The position numbers and the translations under genes were made by a program. From an uncultured Methylophilus sp. (GTDB taxonomy: Bacteria > Pseudomonadota > Gammaproteobacteria > Burkholderiales > Methylophilaceae), in the NCBI GenBank assembly GCA_936943315.1, contig CAKZJM010000346.1, forward strand, positions 1 to 18,372: DNA of 18,372 nt, in the 5' to 3' direction. A model generated the notes under the pieces. That model did no database searches, had not been told where the DNA came from, and saw nothing but the letters and a program-made list of their open reading frames with translations. This document shows, piece after piece, positions 7,678-14,686 of the stretch (positions are counted from its first letter, which is position 1; each line of letters starts with the position of its first letter).

Positions 7678-8469
7678 TTAGGCAACTGCCAGTGATGGCG
7701 TAGTGATGCGTTGCTTTTCGAGACGATGTGCCACTGATTTGAAAGCCAATGTGGTCGGGTTGTGTTTGGGTAGCTCAGGCTTCACATGACGCGCAGCCGT
7801 CGCCACAGGCAACGGTTGCTCTGCCGGAATGGCACCGAGAAACGTCAGCGTGACCCCGAGAAACTGTTTGCAAACCTGATTCAAACGCATAAAGTATTGT
7901 TGACCCTGATCCTGATTGGCGCCAGTGACCACAATACCCAATGGCAACTGTCCATACTGCTGGCTGATGTGCTTAATGGTCACATACGCCGCTTTGATGG
8001 CGGTGTCGCTCCTGTCCATTTGAATCACTAGCTCATGTTCGGCACTCACCGGCAAGGCCAGGTGATGCTCTTGTGCATCTAGCTGTGTTTCCATCAAGAC
8101 AGTATCGTAGTCATACGCAAGTTGTCTCACTATACCGTCAAGCTGCGTTTTTAAATCTTGAGATAAAGGCGAGGTTAACAGGTCATTTTCGGCCAAACAG
8201 CACAGGTCATAGCCTTGCGGATGTCTGGTAATCGCGCGTTTGGTGGAATGGTTATTAGCGACAATCTGCTGCAGGGAATGCGCGACGGTGGGCTGGCGAT
8301 GGCCGTGAATCAACAGGAATCGTTGTTCAGGGCCTAACAGACTCAGCGCCAGGTTATTCATCCACGGTGTCACTGGCTGGCCATTGGCGCCAATCACGCT
8401 AATCATGCGCGCGGTAGTCTTGGCCATGATACGGCGCAAGCCATCCGCCTGGTCACGGTAATTAAACAT
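7678..8469 (-). CDS. flhG: FlhG/FleN-like protein with degenerate ATPase motifs
   Basis: A 263-residue MinD/ParA-fold protein, identified by position directly after flhF (8-base overlap) and by the N-terminal FlhF-activating motif DQADGLR at residues 6-12. Normal FlhG binds ATP, dimerises on the membrane and limits flagellar number. Here the deviant Walker A, normally GKGGVGKT/S, reads GANGQPVT (27-34): both the signature lysine and the P-loop lysine are missing. The following 'DxD' strand reads LLIHGHRQP, and the switch-II 'DTxxG' region reads VLMETQLD. The later strands PLGIVVTGAN and FLGAIPAE fit the fold. The visible inference is a protein that keeps the FlhF contact but cannot use ATP in the usual way. 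No frameshift or stop is present, so it is not a pseudogene. Betaproteobacterial FlhGs may be divergent in general. Confidence 0.8.
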   Translation of the reverse strand: MFNYRDQADGLRRIMAKTTARMISVIGANGQPVTPWMNNLALSLLGPEQRFLLIHGHRQPTVAHSLQQIVANNHSTKRAITRHPQGYDLCCLAENDLLTSPLSQDLKTQLDGIVRQLAYDYDTVLMETQLDAQEHHLALPVSAEHELVIQMDRSDTAIKAAYVTIKHISQQYGQLPLGIVVTGANQDQGQQYFMRLNQVCKQFLGVTLTFLGAIPAEQPLPVATAARHVKPELPKHNPTTLAFKSVAHRLEKQRITTPSLAVA

Positions 8470-9811
8470 GCTGTTGCTCCTGTCCGTTGGCTTGCATCAT
8501 GCTTGAGATGACCAAAGGCAATTCTTCATCCAGATATTGATAGGGCAGGCTGGCCTGGTGCGGCGTCAATACTCGTTCAACCAGGGCTTGCTTGTTCGCC
8601 ACTTCAATATCTTCAGGGACACGTTGACCGCTGGTGGTATAAAACAGGCGCATGCGTTCGCGGATCAGCACATCCATCACATTACCGATGGCCGCAGCTT
8701 CGTCCAGTTTGGTGACGATACACCCGGCAATGTCATGCTTCTTGTAGCTACGCATCACGTCCGTCAAGGTGTCACCGGTCGAGGTGGCATTCAGGCACAA
8801 CAATTTCTGGATCGGGCTATCTGCACGGTTCAACATCGCCAGTTGCTCAGTCACGGCCTGGTCACGCTGGCTAACGCCTACGGTGTCTACCAGGATCATG
8901 TGTTTGTTCTTGAGCTCGTTCAGGGCAATCTTCAGATCTTCTTCGTCTTTCACTGCGTGCACCATCACGCCCAAAATCTTGCCGTAAATACGGAGTTGTT
9001 CGTAACCGCCAATCCGGTAGCTGTCTGTGGTGATCAGGCCCAGATTTTGGGTGCCATGTTTCATCACATAACGCGCTGCCAGCTTGGCAGTCGTTGTTGT
9101 TTTACCGACACCTGTTGGGCCAACCAGGGCATAAATACCACCACGGTCTAACAGTGCATCTTCATCGTCAAGCGTATGCAAGTTGCGGCTGATGACTTCT
9201 TTAGCCCACATCGGCGCCTTATTCACATCAATATGATTCGGCATTTTTTCAGCAATCTGGCGTGACAGCGAAGCGCTGAAGTTAGCAGAGAGCAGGGTGC
9301 TCAACACTTTGGATTTAGCGGGGCTATGCTGTAAATGATGCTGCCAGGTCATGGCGCTCATCTGAGTTTCAAAATGGCTGCGCATCTGGCGCATTTCCTG
9401 CATCATGCCCATCATTTTGTCTTCCAGCGTTTGCGTGGCAACCTGGTAAGCCTGTTCTTGCTGCTCGCTGTGCTGTTTCAGCATATCCATAATGGCTGAC
9501 TCGTGCACTGCGGACTCTTCAGCCGCTGGCGTATTGGCCTGCATGGCAGGTGCGGTGCTTGCCTGTGGAGGCGCCTGGCGAGGCTGGTCCTTGGCGGTGA
9601 CAAAGTCGAGCAGGCTGCGGCTGTTATCCATAGCAGGTTCAGTGGATGCCTGGCCCGGTGCCGATGCGATATCGGTTTCCAGCATGGCCATAATTTCGGT
9701 GCCGCCATTGACGCTGCGGTTCGCGATAATAATGGCATCGTCACCTAAGGCCTGCTTGACTTGCGCCAAAGCTTCACGTGCATTTTTGCCAAAAAATCTT
9801 CTGATGTTCAT
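8462..9811 (-). CDS. flhF: Flagellar biosynthesis GTPase FlhF
   Basis: A 449-residue SRP-type GTPase that marks the pole for flagellar assembly. The N-terminal B domain (1-35, MNIRRFFGKNAREALAQVK) is followed by a low-complexity Ala/Pro/Gln linker and a Met-rich helical N domain (about 105-215). The G domain starts near 225: G1 GPTGVGKTTTT (231-241), TTDSYRIGGYEQL (261-273), G3 DTVGVSQRD (309-317) and G4 TKLDE (367-371). The nucleotide-binding set is complete, in contrast to its partner FlhG. The stop overlaps the flhG start by 8 bases, and the start lies one base after the flhA stop, so all three are tightly coupled. FlhF is associated with polar flagella. Confidence 0.97.
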   Translation of the reverse strand: MNIRRFFGKNAREALAQVKQALGDDAIIIANRSVNGGTEIMAMLETDIASAPGQASTEPAMDNSRSLLDFVTAKDQPRQAPPQASTAPAMQANTPAAEESAVHESAIMDMLKQHSEQQEQAYQVATQTLEDKMMGMMQEMRQMRSHFETQMSAMTWQHHLQHSPAKSKVLSTLLSANFSASLSRQIAEKMPNHIDVNKAPMWAKEVISRNLHTLDDEDALLDRGGIYALVGPTGVGKTTTTAKLAARYVMKHGTQNLGLITTDSYRIGGYEQLRIYGKILGVMVHAVKDEEDLKIALNELKNKHMILVDTVGVSQRDQAVTEQLAMLNRADSPIQKLLCLNATSTGDTLTDVMRSYKKHDIAGCIVTKLDEAAAIGNVMDVLIRERMRLFYTTSGQRVPEDIEVANKQALVERVLTPHQASLPYQYLDEELPLVISSMMQANGQEQQHV

Positions 9812-9812
9812 A

Positions 9813-11900
9813 TTATTGCGCTCCGATTAAACTGGTGACACGAATGGATTTGTTGTCTGGCAGCTCATCATGTGACAACACTCTGAGATGCGGGACGGTT
9901 CTTCTTAAAAATCTGGATAAGGCCTGGCGCAACGGGGCAGCCACCAACAGCACTGGGGTTAAGCCCATTTGCTCTTGTTGTCTGGCAGCCACTTCTGTCT
10001 GTTGCGACAGTCGTTCGGCAATGCCTGGTTCAATCACGCTCTGGCTAGACTGGTTGTTTTGCAAGGCTTGCAACAACAGTCTTTCGAGCTGGCCGTCCAG
10101 GGTCATGGCCGTGATTTCATTACTGTATGGGAACAGGTCTTGCACAATGGCACGGCCCAACTTGACGCGCACCATGGCGGTCAGGTCGTTGGCGTCCTGT
10201 GTATATTGTGCATGATCGGCAATGGTTTCCAGGATGGAGCGCATATCACGGATATGCACGCCTTCATTCAGCAGGTTCTGCAATATTTTTTGCAGGCTGG
10301 AGAGGGTGATCATTTTCGGTACGATTTCTTCAATCAGCTTGCTGGATTCTTTACCCATGTGATCCAGCAGCTGTTGTACTTCCTGACGACCCAGCAGCTC
10401 ACCGGCATTGAGTGAAATAATGTGGTTCAGGTGGGTCGCAATCACTGTGCCAGCATCCACCACGGTGTAGCCCAGGCTTTGCGCAAATTCCTTGCGGTCT
10501 GGCTCAATCCATACCGCTGGCAGGCCAAAAGCGGGGTCTGTGGTTTTTGCGCCATCCAGCTCACCGGTGACAGCACCTGGGTCAATCGCCAGCATCTGGC
10601 TGTAATTGGATTCACCGGTCGCCATTTCCACGCCCTTCATGGTGATACGGTAAGCGTTAGGTTTCAGTGTCAGGTTGTCACGGATATGCACAGTCGGTGC
10701 CAAAAAGCCGATTTCCTGAGCGAATTTCTTGCGGATGCCTTTGATACGCTTGAGCAACTCGCCACCCTGGCCTTTATCGACTAATGGAATCAGACGGTAG
10801 CCCACTTCCAAACCAATGGTGTCTACAGGCAGCACATCATTCCAGGTCGCTTCTTCAGCCTCGCTGGCTGGGGCCAGCTTGTCCTCTACCTTAGGTTCAA
10901 GCACCGCCTGCTGTTTAGCTTTTTCCTGCTTTTGTTTCACGTTGTAAGCCATGCCACCCAACAAGCCACCCAAGCCCAGGAAAGCCAGGTGAGGCATGCC
11001 AGGAATCAGGCCAATCCCGCCAATAATACTAGCCGTGATGGTCAGTACGCGTGGATTTTCAAACAGCTGGGTAATCAGCTGGCCGCCAATATCTTCATTG
11101 TTGGCCACACGGGAAACCACCACACCGGCGGCAATTGAAATCACCAGGGATGGAATCTGAGCCACCAGGCCATCACCAATCGCCAGCAGGGTATAGTTTT
11201 TAACCGCATCGCCAAAACTCAGGTCGTGTTGCACCATGCCGACAATCAACCCGCCAACAATGTTGATGAGGATAATCAGGATACCGGCAATGGCGTCACC
11301 ACGGACATACTTACTGGCACCGTCCATCGCGCCGTAAAATTCGGATTCCTGGCCAACCTCTTTACGGCGGCGGCGGGCTTCGTCTTCGCCAATCAAGCCT
11401 GCATTCAGGTCAGCATCAATCGCCATTTGTTTACCTGGCATCGCGTCCAAGGTAAACCGTGCGCCCACTTCAGCAATACGGCCCGCACCTTTGGTGATCA
11501 CTGTGAAGTTGATAATGGTCAAAATGACAAACACCACAATACCAACCGCGTAGTTCCCGCCAATCAAAAAGTGGCCAAACGCTTCAATCACTTTACCCGC
11601 AGCATCCGGGCCAGCATGCCCTTCAGTCAGTACCACACGTGTAGAGGCCACGTTTAATGCCAGACGCAGCATGGTGGTCATCAGCAACACGGTAGGGAAG
11701 GCGATAAAGTCGAGTGGCTTGGTGGTTTGCAGGCCTATCATCAATACCAAAATAGACAGTGCAATATTAAAGGTGAAAAACACATCTAGCATGATGGCCG
11801 GTAGCGGCAGGATCATCATTGCCAGCAGCAATACAATAATGAGGGGTGCCGCGATTGAGCGGCCATCCAGTTTTCCCATCCATTGTTGCCAGTTATTCAT
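9813..11900 (-). CDS. flhA: Flagellar type III export gate protein FlhA
   Basis: A 695-residue inner-membrane component of the flagellar export apparatus, the nonameric ring that takes chaperone-substrate complexes and couples export to the proton-motive force. Eight hydrophobic segments fall in about residues 15-310. The family signature is at about 141-162 (RIAEVGARFTLDAMPGKQMA). The conserved membrane-proximal aspartate lies in KYVRGDAIAG (D202). The cytoplasmic domain (about 345-695) contains LEVGYRLIPLVDKGQGGELL, VHIRDNLTLKPNAYRI and VHIRDMRSILETIADHA. The length is typical. A GGAG site sits upstream, and the gap to flhB is 16 bp. Confidence 0.98.
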   Translation of the reverse strand: MNNWQQWMGKLDGRSIAAPLIIVLLLAMMILPLPAIMLDVFFTFNIALSILVLMIGLQTTKPLDFIAFPTVLLMTTMLRLALNVASTRVVLTEGHAGPDAAGKVIEAFGHFLIGGNYAVGIVVFVILTIINFTVITKGAGRIAEVGARFTLDAMPGKQMAIDADLNAGLIGEDEARRRRKEVGQESEFYGAMDGASKYVRGDAIAGILIILINIVGGLIVGMVQHDLSFGDAVKNYTLLAIGDGLVAQIPSLVISIAAGVVVSRVANNEDIGGQLITQLFENPRVLTITASIIGGIGLIPGMPHLAFLGLGGLLGGMAYNVKQKQEKAKQQAVLEPKVEDKLAPASEAEEATWNDVLPVDTIGLEVGYRLIPLVDKGQGGELLKRIKGIRKKFAQEIGFLAPTVHIRDNLTLKPNAYRITMKGVEMATGESNYSQMLAIDPGAVTGELDGAKTTDPAFGLPAVWIEPDRKEFAQSLGYTVVDAGTVIATHLNHIISLNAGELLGRQEVQQLLDHMGKESSKLIEEIVPKMITLSSLQKILQNLLNEGVHIRDMRSILETIADHAQYTQDANDLTAMVRVKLGRAIVQDLFPYSNEITAMTLDGQLERLLLQALQNNQSSQSVIEPGIAERLSQQTEVAARQQEQMGLTPVLLVAAPLRQALSRFLRRTVPHLRVLSHDELPDNKSIRVTSLIGAQ

Positions 11901-11916
11901 CTTAAACTCCTATTTC

Positions 11917-13095
11917 CTACAATGACTCTATATCTGTCGCGCTGGCAGGTGCCGCGGCCAGTGCGTGTGGATCCAATGCATCAGGCACCGGCACGTTTGC
12001 AGGCATGACCGGACGCACACCACCATGCTGCTTGAAGACACGCAGTTGAAACACATATGCCAAAATTTCGGCCACGGCCGAATAGAGCGTTTGTGGAATC
12101 TCACGCTCCAATTCAGCATGGGCATATAAGGCACGGGCCAGCTTGGGCGATTCCAAAGTCATGACATCGTGTTCTGCTGCAATTTCCTTAATCTTTTGTG
12201 CAATCACATCAGCACCTTTAGCGACCACGATAGGGGCGCCGTTTTCACCTTCTTTATAACGTATCGCTACGGCATAGTGGGTTGGGTTGGTAATCACCAC
12301 ATCCGCCTTAGGCACGTTACTCATCATTCTTCTGCGGGCCATTTCGCGTTGCTGCTGGCGAATACGGCCTTTAATCTCAGGGCTACCTTCAGACTCTTTG
12401 GATTCGTCTTTGAGCTCCTGCTTGGTCATCTTGTGTTTTTGCGCATATTGATAGAGCTGGTAGGGCACATCAATCACTGCAATCAGCACCAGGGCCGAAG
12501 CAATGGTCAGAAAACCGGTCACCATATAATCGCTGATGGTGGAAATACTGCTTTCCAGTGGCATTTGCGATAAACCCAGCATTGGCTGCAAATCTTTTTT
12601 AACGATGGCATACCCCACAGAAGCCACGAGAATCGTTTTGGCGATTGACTTCAGCAGTTCAACCAAAGCGTTCTTTGAGAACAGATTAGCCAAGCCTTTC
12701 ATCGGATTCAGTTTGCCAAAGTTAGGCACCAGCGATTTTTGTGACATTACCCAGCCACCAACCAGGATAGGGGATGCCACCGCGACAGAGACAATAATCA
12801 CCGCCAGTGGCAGGAATGCCCACATGGCCTGCTCGATCACCTTGACCATATGCACAATCAGCAACTGCGGTTCAAACGCCATGGCACGGTCTATGCTCAA
12901 GCCTTGTCTCAGCACATTCTTCATCGCGTCACCCAGTGGGCGGCTCAACATCATGATGGCCATGCCGCTGGTAAACAGCACCGCACACGCAGCCAATTCG
13001 CGTGACCGGGGAACATCGCCGTCCTCGCGTGCCTTCTCCAATCGCTTGGGGGACGCGTCTTCGGTTTTTTCCATATCGCTGTCTTCAGCTGCCAT
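11917..13095 (-). CDS. flhB: Flagellar export switch protein FlhB
   Basis: A 392-residue membrane component of the flagellar type III secretion gate; self-cleavage switches export from hook to filament substrates. The N-terminus (EKTEDASPKRLEKAREDGDV) is the family signature. Four transmembrane helices lie in about residues 36-215. The cytoplasmic domain carries the autocleavage site N270-P271-T272-H273 in VVITNPTHYAVAIRY, so cleavage should be normal. The C-terminal 30 residues are a Pro/Ala-rich tail. It is the first gene of the minus-strand operon flhB-flhA-flhF-flhG-fliA-motC-motD. AGGA directly upstream of the ATG is the ribosome binding site, and a sigma-28-like promoter candidate lies about 58 bases upstream. 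Confidence 0.97.
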   Translation of the reverse strand: MAAEDSDMEKTEDASPKRLEKAREDGDVPRSRELAACAVLFTSGMAIMMLSRPLGDAMKNVLRQGLSIDRAMAFEPQLLIVHMVKVIEQAMWAFLPLAVIIVSVAVASPILVGGWVMSQKSLVPNFGKLNPMKGLANLFSKNALVELLKSIAKTILVASVGYAIVKKDLQPMLGLSQMPLESSISTISDYMVTGFLTIASALVLIAVIDVPYQLYQYAQKHKMTKQELKDESKESEGSPEIKGRIRQQQREMARRRMMSNVPKADVVITNPTHYAVAIRYKEGENGAPIVVAKGADVIAQKIKEIAAEHDVMTLESPKLARALYAHAELEREIPQTLYSAVAEILAYVFQLRVFKQHGGVRPVMPANVPVPDALDPHALAAAPASATDIESL

Positions 13096-13152
13096 GTCCT
13101 AAACTCTTTCGTTTCACGGATACAAAACACTGTTTGTATTTCTTAAGGGTGA

Positions 13153-13178
13153 TTATTGGGCAGAAAAACAGTTTTTTA
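13153..13178 (-). promoter_or_regulatory. Candidate sigma-28 (FliA) promoter of the flhB operon
   Basis: On the minus strand TAAA (13178-13175) is followed after 14 bases by CCCAATAA (13160-13153). The enterobacterial sigma-28 consensus is TAAA-N15-GCCGATAA; the -10 matches 6 of 8 and the spacing is one base short. The position, about 58 bases before the flhB ATG, suits a promoter. If real, FliA would feed back on its own operon. The match is suggestive, not decisive. Confidence 0.3.
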
Positions 13179-13363
13179 TGATTGGAATAAAAGGACTTAT
13201 TGACCGCTTTCTATCAGTTACATTGCACAAAATGTTAATTAATGAAAATATAAAAATTATTTTTAATTTAAAATCAATAACTTATTAAATTTTTGAATAT
13301 TTTTTGAGGGGCAGCCCTAAAGTTTTAGTTGGCCCTGTCGTTAACCGGGATAGGACAAAAAGT

Positions 13364-13438
13364 ATGGATGAAAGCGCGAGAGGCAAGTTAAACCAGACAA
13401 AAAGCAGTTGTTTACGGAATACAACGGGAAAACTTTAA
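13364..13438 (+). CDS. Possible 24-residue small ORF upstream of flhDC
   Basis: ATG at 13364 opens 24 codons ending in TAA at 13436-13438, giving MDESARGKLNQTKSSCLRNT followed by TGKL. AGGA at 13352-13355 lies 8 bases upstream, a usable ribosome binding site. The peptide is hydrophilic, with no signal or membrane segment. I recognise no family, and an ORF of this length can arise by chance; it could be a leader peptide or nothing. Confidence 0.15.
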   Translation: MDESARGKLNQTKSSCLRNTTGKL

Positions 13439-13514
13439 TTATTTTTTGAATTGGAAAGGAAATAACACTGGGAAGATAGACATAGTTTTATTGTAGTGAA
13501 ACATTAAATTAATT

Positions 13515-13544
13515 TCATAACTCACTGATATATATAGTTATGAG
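13515..13544. promoter_or_regulatory. Inverted repeat and possible -10 upstream of the flhDC leader
   Basis: TCATAAC (13515-13521) and GTTATGA (13538-13544) form a perfect 7-bp inverted repeat spaced by 16 bases. The spacer contains TATATATA, and TATAGT (13533-13538) is a 5-of-6 match to a sigma-70 -10. The spacing of about two helical turns suits a dimeric repressor or activator site over a promoter. No convincing -35 accompanies it. Confidence 0.3.
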
Positions 13545-13548
13545 AGTA

Positions 13549-13585
13549 GCCGCGTAGGTGTTTGTAAGACAAACACCTACGCGGC
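13549..13585. repeat. Perfect 17-bp hairpin in the flhDC leader
   Basis: GCCGCGTAGGTGTTTGT (13549-13565) and its exact complement ACAAACACCTACGCGGC (13569-13585) flank the loop AAG. CGTTTTCG follows, only four T residues, so it is at best a weak terminator. The apex segment TTTGTAAGACA (13561-13571) is also exactly complementary to TGTCTTACAAA (13596-13606), giving a mutually exclusive 11-bp alternative stem. Confidence 0.85.
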
Positions 13586-13650
13586 CGTTTTCGTCTGTCT
13601 TACAAAAGAAACCGACAAAGCCTGCTTGTTGCTGTTTATGATTGCGCGCA

Positions 13651-13677
13651 AAGTACGCCTAACGCTCAGGCGTACTT
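13651..13677. repeat. Second perfect hairpin just upstream of flhD
   Basis: AAGTACGCCT (13651-13660), loop AACGCTC and AGGCGTACTT (13668-13677) form a perfect 10-bp stem. It ends 17 bases before the GGAG ribosome binding site (13695-13698), so it does not cover it. It overlaps by one base a 10-bp palindrome, TTGCGCGCAA (13642-13651). It lacks a T-tail and may stabilise the mRNA or bind a regulator. Confidence 0.8.
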
Positions 13678-13706
13678 AAATCAACGCAAAAAACGGAGAA
13701 AAGATC

Positions 13707-14027
13707 ATGAACATGCAAAACGATTTACTCGCTGAAATCAAAGATGCCAACTTGAACTACCTGATGTTGGCGCAACAACTGATCCGCGCTGACAAAGCCA
13801 CTGCCATTTTCCGCTTAGGTATTAATAAGGAAATCGCAGACCTGTTGGAAAACCTGACTAACCTGCAACTGCTGAAACTCTGTAACACCAATATGCTGCT
13901 GACTCGCTTCCGTTTTGATGACAGCGAAATTCTGGGCATGTTGACCAGCTACGCAAAAGATCCAGCCCAGGCGCACCTGCACACTGCAGTGTTGATGTCC
14001 GCCCAAGCTGCAGAATCAACTGTATAA
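13707..14027 (+). CDS. flhD: Flagellar master transcriptional regulator subunit FlhD
   Basis: A 106-residue, all-helical regulator. With FlhC it forms the FlhD4C2 complex that activates class-II flagellar promoters with sigma-70. Family motifs are visible: LAEIKDANLNYLMLAQQLIR, DKATAIFRLGI, LLENLTNLQLLKLCNTNMLL (with C59 at the place of the inter-subunit cysteine) and RFRFDD. The length is slightly short of the E. coli protein (about 116-119) and usual for betaproteobacteria. GGAG at 13695-13698 lies 8 bases before the ATG; the second ATG, two codons on, is less well placed. flhC begins 50 bp downstream. The long folded leader implies post-transcriptional control. Confidence 0.96.
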   Translation: MNMQNDLLAEIKDANLNYLMLAQQLIRADKATAIFRLGINKEIADLLENLTNLQLLKLCNTNMLLTRFRFDDSEILGMLTSYAKDPAQAHLHTAVLMSAQAAESTV

Positions 14028-14077
14028 CGGTTTTCAAATTTTCCATCTGACGATTAGAAATAGAAAAGAGGGTTATC

Positions 14078-14644
14078 ATGCAAAAGAAGAGTGTAGTAAA
14101 CGAAGCTGAACAAATTCAACTGGCGATGCAAATGATTGAACTGGGCGCACGCCTGCAATTGCTGGAATCACAAACTACCTTGTCACGTGAGCGTTTGATC
14201 AAACTTTACAAAGAGATGAAAGGGGTTTCTCCACCCAAAGGCATGTTGCCATTCTCTACTGACTGGTTCTTGACATGGCAGCCTAACATCCACTCTTCCA
14301 TTTTCTATAATATCTACCGTTTTATGGTTGAATATGCTGGCGTAGACGGCATTCAGGCCATCATCAAAGCCTATACCCTGTACATGCAGCAAGTACAAAA
14401 TCCTGATCCTGCTCAACAAGACGAGCCAGTGTTGTCACTGACACGTGCATGGACCCTGGTACGCTTTATCGAAAGCAAAATGTTGACGACCAAGCTCTGT
14501 CATTGCTGTGGTGGCCAATACATTGTGAATAGCTACGACCTGAACCAAAATTATGTATGTAACCTGTGCCACGTGCCTTCACGTGCCGGTAAAACCAAAA
14601 AAGCCAAAGAACTCAGCTACAAACTGGTTTCAATGAGCGCTTAA
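14078..14644 (+). CDS. flhC: Flagellar master transcriptional regulator subunit FlhC
   Basis: A 188-residue DNA-binding and zinc-binding partner of FlhD. The N-terminal half has QIQLAMQMIELGARLQLLES and LSRERLIKLYKEMKGVSPPK, the likely DNA-contacting helices. The C-terminal zinc site is intact, with C141/C144 (CHCC) and C161/C164 (CNLC); C143 is an additional cysteine. The length matches E. coli FlhC (192). AGAGGG 6-11 bases upstream of the ATG is the ribosome binding site. It is co-transcribed with flhD, and a 36-bp gap follows to the methyltransferase gene. Confidence 0.97.
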   Translation: MQKKSVVNEAEQIQLAMQMIELGARLQLLESQTTLSRERLIKLYKEMKGVSPPKGMLPFSTDWFLTWQPNIHSSIFYNIYRFMVEYAGVDGIQAIIKAYTLYMQQVQNPDPAQQDEPVLSLTRAWTLVRFIESKMLTTKLCHCCGGQYIVNSYDLNQNYVCNLCHVPSRAGKTKKAKELSYKLVSMSA

Positions 14645-14686
14645 TGCTGGTGAACAGGCTCTAAACCTGTGAATTGAAGGATGAGC

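Larger units (their letters stand above)
13096..13706. promoter_or_regulatory. Divergent flhB/flhDC control region (611 bp)
   Basis: This non-coding stretch lies between divergent flhB (leftward) and flhD (rightward). From left to right it holds the flhB ribosome binding site and sigma-28-like site (13099-13178), a very AT-rich stretch (about 13180-13310) likely to carry promoters, and a short GC-rich patch with partial pairing (13308-13356). Next come a possible 24-codon ORF (13364-13438) and a TCATAAC/GTTATGA inverted repeat with TATATATA between its arms (13515-13544). Two strong hairpins precede flhD (13549-13585 and 13651-13677). TATAGT at 13533-13538 is a plausible -10 for flhDC but lacks a good -35. 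The length and structure point to complex control of the master regulator. Confidence 0.7.

Noticed and set aside
8537..9151. Plus-strand open frame of 204 codons opposite flhF, with similar ones opposite flhA
   Set aside because: They are antisense to confident genes, rich in His/Gln as expected for reversed coding sequence, and without domain motifs.
14654..14670. Hairpin ACAGG/CCTGT between flhC and the methyltransferase gene as a terminator
   Set aside because: The stem is only 5 bp with a 7-base loop and no T-run follows, so it cannot be called a terminator.
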